Source: Acanthaster planci (Eukaryota; Echinodermata; Asteroidea; Valvatida; Acanthasteridae). Taken from it: DNA of 64,000 nucleotides. Location: NCBI RefSeq assembly GCF_001949145.1, contig NW_019091360.1, positions 2,788,864-2,852,863 of the forward strand, read 5' to 3'. Shown piece by piece: positions 55,557 through 64,000 of the stretch (position 1 is its first letter; every line of letters begins with the position of its first letter). The position numbers and the translations under genes were made by a program. The notes below the pieces were generated by a model. It saw only the letters and a list, made by a program, of their open reading frames with translations. It made no database searches and had not been told where the DNA came from.

Positions 55557-58500
55557 AGTTTTTACATGACCAAAATGCTGGTTTTACCCTCTTAATGACC
55601 GAAAATGTACTTTTTGTTTGCCTCCTCTCATTTCTGATGCATTAGTGGAGTGCTTGGATAAACTATTTCGACAAGGACATGTAGTTAATTGAAACAAAAT
55701 AGACCTACTCGTAACTCTATTATCGCGGTATTGAATTTTGCGTTGCCAGTGAGTTCCCAAAACTGAGTTAAAAAGTCTGCAAGTTTCCGTAAGTTTTAAT
55801 AATGTTTGACAAAAGATGTAATTTTTCCAAATTTTCTAAATTTTCCTTCACCGTGTCAGTGTTATTTCTAACACCGCCCTGCCCTTGGATATCTGTTGCT
55901 GCCCGGGGTTCCCATACGTATATCACTTCCCAAAGGACCAAAGGTATCTAAAGTCTGAGACACATTTTAACCGTGAAAGTGCCCATTTTTTTGGAAGTCA
56001 AAATAAGGGCTTCTGCGTAAAGCGTGCCCCAATCTCTTTTACAATAGACTTGTATCAATCGTACTTTTACCGGAAAGAGTTCCATATACTGCCACTTGAC
56101 ACTCTGTCGACCCCGGAAGACTGGGCGCAAAAATTGTAAGTGTTTTCTAAGTAAAGGACTTGGATTTTCCCTCCTAAATCATGTAAATTGAACTTTTCTT
56201 GACATGTTTTTGCTCTCTGATGGCTTATACATGTAAGTCACTGTAGGGAATAATTACTGGTGTCCGTATAAGGAACTCATTCCCTTTTACCCTCAGGGGC
56301 AATTAATAGCGAATGATTACGTTGGCATTTTTGTCACAATTTTTTTTTCTCTTCTTACAAAACTAGAAGAATTTTTCAGTGGATATTTAGAATTTTTAAA
56401 CTTAATTTTAGATTAAATAGTTCAGGTCCAATGATATAGTTATAAATCTCAGTGAACTGGAATTCACAATGCAAACACTTTTAACAATTGTTTCAGATAA
56501 TGATAAAAGAATGAGTCCTCCAAGAAAATGAAATTTGCGGTATCCGAATATTTATTATTCCTTCGGCAAACACCAATGAATGTCAAAGTTGTTGCTGCAT
56601 TTAAGATTTGGGTAAAAAGTTCAGGTGAAAAAAATGACGTTATTCCATGCCGGATTAATAAGTGTAAGGTGACACACTGCAGTTATTCCCATCTCTGTCT
56701 TTCTGTGAAGGGTATCTTTAAGGAGAAGACTGGAAAATATAGAGTAAATTACACATAAATGGAAATTTATCACAAATTGAAGTTATTTTGTTTTCTCTGA
56801 AAACTAAATCATTGTGTTTATCCTCATTTATTTATAAACAAAGTGCTGTAAAGGCCATTGTAGAAACTATTTCTTGATACCGTGATAATAGAGACTCTAC
56901 CTTTGCTTGTATATGGTGAGTGGGCAGATTTTCTAAGCTACATTGTATTGTGGAGGAAAATAAATTGAATCACAAACAAAATCATATGAATCAATTTAAA
57001 AAGTAAGAGCTAAAAGGACAGGGTAATTCATGAAGGTGAGTGAGCAATCCTTGTTTCGATCTGCAAATGTGATAACTACCCCAATAATATAGTAACCTAT
57101 CCTACATGTACGGTACACTTACTTGTACATCAAGACCTACAATACATTGTACCATATGTAGCTTTGATGCCAGTCTTCAGTACACTATTACAACTGATGT
57201 CCAGGTTTGACTTCTGTGTAACACAACCCAAAAGTTTACAAAAATTTATTATAGTTTTACCTTTACCATGTTTACAAAGAAACCAGGGCAAGAGTTCCAC
57301 ATACATATACCTGTACGACAACACTTAAAGCCCCTGTGGGCAAACCTATGAAACTTGTCTGAAAACACCATTTTCTAAGCTTAGCAATATTTTTATTTCA
57401 TTTTTTAAGGACATGTAATCAGTTTCTGAATGCTTTTATAACTTTTAAGGGAAACTTAGTTTTGTCTGAATGAGAAACTCTGGAATGTTGCATTTCAGGC
57501 ATGTCTGGCAAAAAATTCCATATGTCACAAGTTACCATAATTCACACATTTACGCGTACGTGTACCTACTTTGACCCCAATTTTTTCTTAAAGCCCCCCC
57601 CAAAAAGAGTCAGTCTATGGTCAGTGCGCGTCGATTTTGAACGTGCGCGTCACTTTTGGTTTCCATTTTTTCCTCTAAATTTTCAAAACAGCACTTTCTA
57701 TTTCTGCACCACATAAATGTTTGCGAGTAGGAGTCCTGGCCACAAGTCTGAAGGGCAATTTGTTCAAGAAACCAGATGAATCTGGGTAGCTTGTACCTGG
57801 TGATAGATCTGTTACGACTGCGTAATGTTGATGTTGAACATAAACAGTAGACCATGGGTAGGTTACATGTACAAGTTGCAGCCAGCTGATATCAATAATG
57901 GCGGCATGACGTGCGACGTGCTACTACTAGCCTTTGTTCTTTGATTAAATATGCCACTCATTTTCGTGTCCGTTGCCAATCTTAAAAAGCCACCCCCCCC
58001 CAAAAAAAGCTGCATCAATTCTGGAACTTTGGTCTGACCAGAGACTGAAAATTTTTTTTGTGGCCTAAACAAAATTTTTTTGTGGCTTTTCTTTCACTAC
58101 CACTGCATGTAGTTGAAATGTGACTAAAATCCCAGATGAAATACATGTATTTTGAAGAACCCATCATCATTGAAGAGATAGGAATGCTGTTATCTGCAGA
58201 TGAATCAAATCGCCTGTAGTAAAACTTGCGTCACCTTACGCATGTCCTGTAAATGCCAGATGGTGCCTCTTGAGTTAGGAACAATTTTTGTGCTTAGTTT
58301 GGTGATACATTTTGAGAAAAAACACTTTTATTTGCCATATCTTGAGTTCTCACCACTTCCTCTTTCTCGTTCTCCTAGTTTATCAATTTTGCAATTTAAT
58401 TTCAAGTTCCAGAAAATCTTTATTTTTTCAAATAAATTGCAATTGGCCTTAATTCGAGTAATTAATCTGGATAGTATTAACAAAACTTCTCTTTGTCTGT

Positions 58501-58766
58501 TAGTAGAAAAAAGTTTTTAAAAAGTGCTGAGATCCGTGCCCATTGGCAAAAGAAATCTCAAACTGTAAAGTGCACTGTTTTCAGACTCCATATTTTTGAT
58601 AACGCCCTCAATAGTTAGTAAAAGTTAATTGAAGTCATCACTACATGTAAGTGTCAGTATCGGATGTCCAAACTGTTCAAGAGCGCACAGTGATCATTCA
58701 CCAGTTTTGTAGACAATTTCGTCTGTGGAGTAGATCTTTACTTTTTATTTCTTGATTCTCCCTCAG
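55557..58766. other. no gene supported; possible exon at 55885-56133
   Basis: The open stretch ending near a GT donor at about 56136 has a Cys- and aromatic-rich product (DICCCPGFPYVYHFPKDQRY), not recognised. A second open stretch, 56528-56758, shows nothing familiar. Otherwise this is AT-rich spacer with short poly-C runs near 57594 and 57990. Confidence 0.25.
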
Positions 58767-58861
58767 GTTGATGAGAGACACAGCCATCATCACTATTGTA
58801 GATGCCTGCAGAAGGGATGCCCTGTCCACTTAGAGCAAGAGTTCTTGAATTTTTTAAACTG
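58767..58861 (+). CDS. exon-like segment, paralogous to 61447-61542
   Basis: It lies between acceptor ttgattctccctcag and donor CTG|gtaagat and is open throughout: VDERHSHHHYCRCLQKGCPV then HLEQEFLNFLN. It has two or more Cys and no recognised domain. Intronic sequence downstream also matches the second copy, 2.68 kb away. No connecting exons were identified. Confidence 0.35.
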
Positions 58862-59706
58862 GTAAGATATTTCAGCGTACTTCTGACTGAAGTTTATTTG
58901 AAAATTGGCAATCCTTTAATATCACGATTCATAAAGCGTTATTCACTGCCATTGTTGGAACATTCTAAAAACCAATGTAGCTAGGAATGCCTTAGGGAAG
59001 GGTACACACTGAAAACCAGTGAGTCTGTAAGTCAGAAGCTAGTGGATCATCACTTGGCGGCAATTTGGAATTTTCCTAAATTAGTTTACTGTTCACATGT
59101 TGGCTATTTCTGGTGATGAAGCCAAGAGTTTTTCTAAAGTGCGCATTGCACTGTAACTCAAGCCTGAAGAAATGTGCAACTCCTCAGGTCATAAATGCAG
59201 GGTCTTTCTTTACCAATCCAATCCAGACACTTGACCCTCCCATAAGCCAAATCATGTTCCCAGAATAAAGTCTTACAGTACATGTCCCTGGGCAAAAGGA
59301 AGGAAACTAAATTTTTAACATGATATCTTAAACAGTTTCCTGTTAAATTGTTTCAGTGGCTGGGAGTTATACCACATGTTGGCTGGTTTATTTGGGTACC
59401 ATCTTTGAAGGCCTATAACTTCTTGTTCAGTACAGTTAAATCTCCTAATTATAAGTCAAACCTCAGGGAAGAGAGAAAATCAAATTTGAGTTATCTGATG
59501 TGAAGGTTAAGGCAAAAAGGCACTTAAAATATTTGCGTTTGTTTGAGAGTAGCATTTTATGGTATTGTATTTGGACATCAAACTAATTCACAGGACATGT
59601 TCCACTTGAAAAACCCTGGTTGAACTTATCACGGTTGAACGTGTAATAGGAAAGTCTGGTAATTTGGTGGTTTTTATGTCCAATAAAGGCACAAAGGTGA
59701 AATGCA
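58862..59706. other. intergenic or intronic, duplicated downstream
   Basis: 58862-59020 matches 61543-61720 (ggtaagat, tctgactg, gttggcaat/ttggcattc, gtacacattgaaaac(t/c)). The remainder shows nothing recognisable. Confidence 0.4.
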
Positions 59707-60507
59707 TTAAAGACCAACTCCAACGCAGCTAAAGGCCAGAAGAGCCAAGTCTAATAAAAGTGCCACACATCAATATCTCCCTTGCAATACATGTTTATTA
59801 AAACACAGTGTTTGTACCCATTTTTCCTCTGAGTCCAGTCTAGTATTGTAAAAATGGACGTGTCGTCACGACTCATTAGCATCTAACAAATATTGATTTT
59901 TGTGATGTATTACCGTAGAGAGGAAATACATGTACATGTACATTGTACCACTGTGTGCGCGCTTTAGGCATGCATAGCACCTGTAGCCACGGTCGACAGC
60001 TTGAACATGAAGAATGCTCTCATTCTTCACAAACTCGAAGAATTTCAATCCTGGTTCTTTCGCAGAATTTCTTATGCATGTATGTCCACCAATAATGCAA
60101 GATTTTGGCATTATTGCTAATCATGAAGAAAGGAGCACAAACTCTTGATGGAAAAGAGATAATGCCACACAGTAGACCCGGCACAAAGATCGATCCCTGG
60201 TACGCAGCGCACGCACATGTAGCTTCATGTTCATGCACATGTACATTCGTAGCGCAACCAGTCGTGCCACGGATACTAGTTTCACTGTTTCTCTGGTATT
60301 ACATCATTCAAATTTTGTTTTTCAACGATGCCGCCAGCGGTCAGATTGTGGAAATTTTTCATAAACTCAAAGACACCGTTCAAAACTTTTACAAAAATAC
60401 AGACGCGATACAGACATGAATTGGCAATGAATATATGATTTATTACACACTAAACACAATAATAGTTTCTTTTCAAAACTTTTAAAACCGTTGGAGTTGG
60501 TCTTTAA
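59707..60507. mobile_element. piggyBac-like non-autonomous element, TTAA ends
   Basis: Perfect 19-bp inverted ends: TTAAAGACCAACTCCAACG at 59707-59725 and its complement at 60489-60507. The outermost TTAA on each side fits the TTAA target duplication typical of piggyBac. The 801-bp interior has no recognisable transposase on either strand, and minus-strand frames of up to 81 codons look incidental. Confidence 0.7.
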
Positions 60508-60571
60508 CCCTAACAGTCCCAAATCCTCCAATTTCAATACGATTACATACACCCTAGGATGTTAGGGTTAA
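60504..60571. mobile_element. tiny piggyBac-type MITE, TTAACCCTAAC ends
   Basis: It begins TTAACCCTAACAGTCCC and ends GATGTTAGGGTTAA, so the first 11 and last 11 bases are complementary. It abuts the preceding element and shares its TTAA. A related copy is at 10260-10330. Confidence 0.65.
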
Positions 60572-61446
60572 ATCAATTTATTTAAATCATGGATTTAAAA
60601 ATCGTGATTTAATTCACTCAAGAATTTAAAAATCAAATGTTGAATAAATACTGTACATACATGTATACTTCTTTTTAGTTTGATAGTTGAAAAGAAAAAT
60701 TGGCTAAATTTTATACATGTATACTGTTTTTCCAAAGATTAAAAAAGTTCTTTTGATTAATGGGAAAAATAGGTACATGTACGTGGGGAGAATCCTTCGG
60801 ATTTGAAACCTGGTGGAAAGTGGATGTTTACAGATTACAAAGTCAGCAAAAAATTAAATCAAAGAACCCTGCTTTCCACTCTGTATGCAATATTGCTCTC
60901 AGTAATTCATACCTTGTAGTTTGTTTCACATGTACATGTTTACGTGTAGTATACCAGAGATGGGGGTTAGTTGAAATGATATCACAAAAATGTCTATATC
61001 AGATTTTATTTCAGAAACAGTTATTAAACCCATCCATTAGGCGGGCTCTGACATCAATGAACCAATGTCAGATCACTTATTGCAACCAGATCTGCGTGAA
61101 AAAAACAGGCCTAAATTTGTCTCCTCTCTGACTCCTGTTGGTGGCAGTTTCTTTCATAGAATCTTATTCTTTCAATGGAAGGAGTTACGTCAGTTAAACA
61201 GAGTGTAGGGTTTAACATTATGAGATTTCAGCTTAAGAAAGCTGAAAATTTGTTGCTCGGCAAATCAGGTTTGAATTAAATTTCATCTGACTTTGAGCAC
61301 TCAATTTTTCTGGTGAATTGTACCTGTATGTGCTTTGAAAGATGTGTGAAGGTGTGGCACAACATACAGGAAAGTATCTTTTTCTTGTCCACATTCAAAA
61401 ATGGATTATTGGTTTGATTACATGTATTTCTTTGATTGTCCCTTAG

Positions 61447-61542
61447 GTTGAGGAGAACAACTGCTTACATACATGTGCTTGCCTGTAGAAGCTAGGGGTG
61501 CTCTGTTTATCTGGAACATCAGTTCGTGGACTTGTCCTAAAG
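61447..61542 (+). pseudogene. broken paralogue of the exon-like segment at 58767
   Basis: Acceptor (ttgattgtcccttag) and donor (AAG|gtaagat) are retained. The sequence aligns with 58767-58861 and the peptide GCSVYLEHQFVDLS corresponds to GCPVHLEQEFLNFLN. In-frame TAG codons interrupt the reading in the frame of the first copy. Confidence 0.35.
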
Positions 61543-61705
61543 GTAAGATTCTGTACATGTTAATATTTCTGACTGGAGTTGGAAATTGAAATGTGAGATT
61601 TGAATTTGAAAGTTGGCATTCATTTTGTATCATGATTTAAACTTTTAAGCATCATGAAAATGTTTTGGCCAGGAAGAAAGCTTACGAGACATAAGTGTAC
61701 ACATT

Positions 61706-61737
61706 GAAAACTGGTGAGATGCTTCTCACCAGTTTTC
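61706..61737. repeat. perfect 13-bp hairpin
   Basis: GAAAACTGGTGAG and CTCACCAGTTTTC are separated by ATGCTT. The matching place in the paralogous segment (about 59005) carries only one arm. No downstream T-run or gene suggests a function. Confidence 0.8.
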
Positions 61738-61772
61738 AGCGTAGCGGATTGTCACTTAATGAAACATACATG

Positions 61773-62005
61773 GGTAATTCCAGAAATTAGGGCTCCATTT
61801 TTTGTGTGTCCCTGTTACATTTGAAATATGATTGATTTTGTAAGTTCAGAACACATTTTCTAATTTCCAAGAGCGATAAATTAATGCAAATTACCTGCCA
61901 AATAAATAGTAATAGTTTGAAAACAATTCTGGTGTGATTTCCATGTCAAATAACAAAGGTCATGTGTAAGACGGACATAAAATGTCCCTAATTTCTGGAA
62001 TTACC
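61773..62005. mobile_element. MITE with perfect 20-bp ends, GGTAATTCCAGAAATTAGGG
   Basis: The left end at 61773-61792 is exactly complementary to 61986-62005. It is 233 bp, non-coding and AT-rich. The flanks are TACATG/TACATA-like, so the target duplication cannot be decided. Confidence 0.8.
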
Positions 62006-62865
62006 TACATACATGTACATACGTGTACATGCACTAGTACATTTATCTTATTACATGAATCACTACAGTAAAATCTCATTAAGTTGAACCTTAGCAAAAT
62101 CGAGCAAAAAGTGAGATACCCAAACTTTAAGTGAAGCTAATAGTTCCAAATATGTTGGCAGATGAGTCGATAGGCAAGCTATATAATAACAGTATACATT
62201 GGGTTTCACTCAAGATTGCATTCTGATTTTTTTGATGTCTTTTTCTTGTCACTTATAAGTGGTGCATTTCTGATCATAATAAACATCATTTTGCGCTGTT
62301 TTAATATTTTCTGAACCAAAGAGCATGTTTTACCAACAACAGTGAGGGATCTCCCCTGTATCACATCGCATTTTGCAATATGTTTGGGTAATTCTGCGAT
62401 CCTTTTTCATAATTACATCACAGTTGCCAGATGCAATTGGCAATATAATTTGCAGTGGATATTTCCAATCAAAGAATGAAAAAAATCCTGGAAGATCTTT
62501 GATAAATACGGTAGTTACATGTACCTGAACAATTATTAGTAGAATAAGTCAAAATAGGATGAAAATCCCACAGCGTGATCACTGTACCATTCCGCAGTGA
62601 CCACTGCACGAAATGTATGTACATACATGTATGTAGGCAGGCTGTACATGCTACACGGGTATTTCTGATTGCCCTAATTGGCTTAACCCGACATTTTTGC
62701 CACACCAGCTCCAAAAAGTCTAGGATGTGATGTACAATGTGTATGCTCCATAACGTACTTAAATTCCTCCACTACATGTACCTTCAACACTGTCCCATCG
62801 CCTGTGGCGCCTGCTGTGTCTTCAGTGTTGAAGGCTAACCTGTCTACTTGTCAATTTTAATTTCA

Positions 62866-62983
62866 GGTTTTTGCCCTTACCTGACGTCTATTCATAAACA
62901 CTGTATACTCAGTGCTATACTCAGTAGCTCTGAGAATACAGTGTTTATGAAAATATGTTGTATTTTGGGTAAGGCAAAACCTG
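62866..62983. mobile_element. foldback sequence with CACTGTATACTCAG core
   Basis: 62891-62911 (TTCATAAACACTGTATACTC) and 62931-62951 pair with one mismatch. Outer parts also pair (aggtttttgcccttacc with gggtaaggcaaaacct). The core matches the arm core of the element at 1650-2024, so it may be a solo pair of arms without the tRNA-like centre. Confidence 0.6.
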
Positions 62984-64000
62984 TAATTACGATTGACGTC
63001 TCCCTGACGCAGAGTACATCTTGAAATACATGTAGTTTGTTGCCTTGTTGTACTGCAATCATCAGGAGCTCAAAGTACCGGGTCTCTCCATCAGGAGAGA
63101 GCACCTTGGCACAAGCACATGTACTCTCGTAGCCCTCTACTGTACAACCGTCAAGGCACCTTCTGCAGAACTCCATACATGAATATTCATGTATGTGTAT
63201 CATTTCCCTCTATGCACCATGGTTGTGAAATTGATACAGGTGTATCGACACTTCTGGTAGGCTTTGCACTTATTCCCTCTTTCTAATATTCTGGGTGCCA
63301 CTGTCCATTGAATTGTCGTATGCTTTTGCCAAGTTCTGAGCAGAGGATCAAAGGCAGGCCGTAGTCAATGGAGCAACATCCTGTATTATATGAAGATCTT
63401 GGCAATGAGGGCACTAATATGTATATATTGTATGAAATATAATTGGAATTCTAAGAATATAATGAAGTGCAAGTCTTCAGAGGGCTTGCATTCCTTTCCT
63501 TGCGATGGGCATGCAAACCAGTCAATATATTCAAAGCTTTTTTGCCGTGATATTCAAATAAGTCAACGTGCATGGCCCCAGTATATAAACCAAGGCAGGA
63601 TGGCGTGAGGCATCTTTTCTGAGAGGCAAATTAAGAAAGAAGCCAGTAACTAGTAGATTCAGGGTGGGAAAACCTATCCTTGCTCGATTCATGCTGAAAG
63701 TGGGGTGGGAAACCGCTTTAACTTGTACTATAATTATTATTTATAGAATTTCAATTATATTTCATACATTGACATAATTTAGGAATTCTATCACATAACA
63801 TTTGTACAAGTCTTCAAAGGGTTTGCATGTTCAAAGCTGAAGGAGACTGTAATAAACGACAAATGGAGTCCAAACACAGTGGCATATACGTCAGTTATAT
63901 TGATGGGTTCATCGGCTTTATGTATTTAGAACTGCTTTTCCAAATGATGGTTCTTCCACTGCTCTGAGACAAAAATGAGCAAAGGTATTAACCTTTGTCC
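62984..64000. other. non-coding end of the window
   Basis: I see no gene, splice-supported exon or complete repeat element here. A short direct similarity between about 63410-63520 and 63730-63830 (tatttcata, aggaattct, cttcaaagggtttgcat) is weak. Confidence 0.35.

Noticed and set aside
60504-60571. telomere-like TTAGGG at the end of a repeat
   Set aside because: Only a single hexamer as part of a TTAACCCTAAC inverted terminus; there is no array.

Overview
This is a eukaryotic nuclear window, AT-rich and intron-rich. Coding exons are short, with GT-AG introns of about 130 bp to 4 kb, and they lie among many short non-autonomous transposons. The palindromic hexamer series (TACATG)n is scattered throughout. 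Gene content (a BCL-2-family gene with BH3 and BH2 motifs, and transglutaminases with the animal exon layout) points to a metazoan. The repeat style suggests a marine deuterostome invertebrate, perhaps an echinoderm such as a sea star. That last step is a guess from sequence texture, not a proof.

Layout. 1-10.7 kb is almost gene-free: one possible terminal exon (581-663) and several transposon remnants. 10.84-18.82 kb holds a seven-exon BCL2L14/Bcl-G-like gene, about 779 aa. It has a huge disordered basic first exon, a canonical BH3 (LAQIGDRF), a second BH3-like segment in a very short exon, a BH2 motif (WLDSQGGW) and no membrane tail. 19-26.4 kb is intergenic, with a perfect 264-bp tandem duplication, a 35-bp minisatellite and a foldback element. 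27.5-38 kb and 41.6-53 kb are two tandem copies of a TGM1-like transglutaminase gene. Each has 12 coding exons, all with matching intron phases, and both keep the Cys-His-Asp triad. The duplicated unit is about 12-13 kb, offset by about 14.1-14.5 kb, and includes 5' and 3' flanks. 53-64 kb is mostly non-coding: a possible first exon near 55.5 kb, two homologous exon-like segments (58.77 and 61.45 kb) and several terminal-inverted-repeat elements, two with TTAA ends like piggyBac.

Main points. The upstream transglutaminase copy carries a 1-bp frameshift at the start of the exon holding the catalytic His and Asp, while the downstream copy is fully open (758 aa). The two copies differ in a patchy way: some exons are nearly identical even at silent sites and others are strongly diverged, which suggests gene conversion. 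A tRNA-derived element sits in the same position upstream of both copies, so it predates the duplication. A fragment of exon 7 of the downstream copy lies in its own intron 8, joined to a foldback repeat. The BCL-2-family and transglutaminase genes are neighbours but nothing in the sequence shows a functional link. All gene models were built by hand from open frames, splice sites and phase agreement; no alignment or database search was run.
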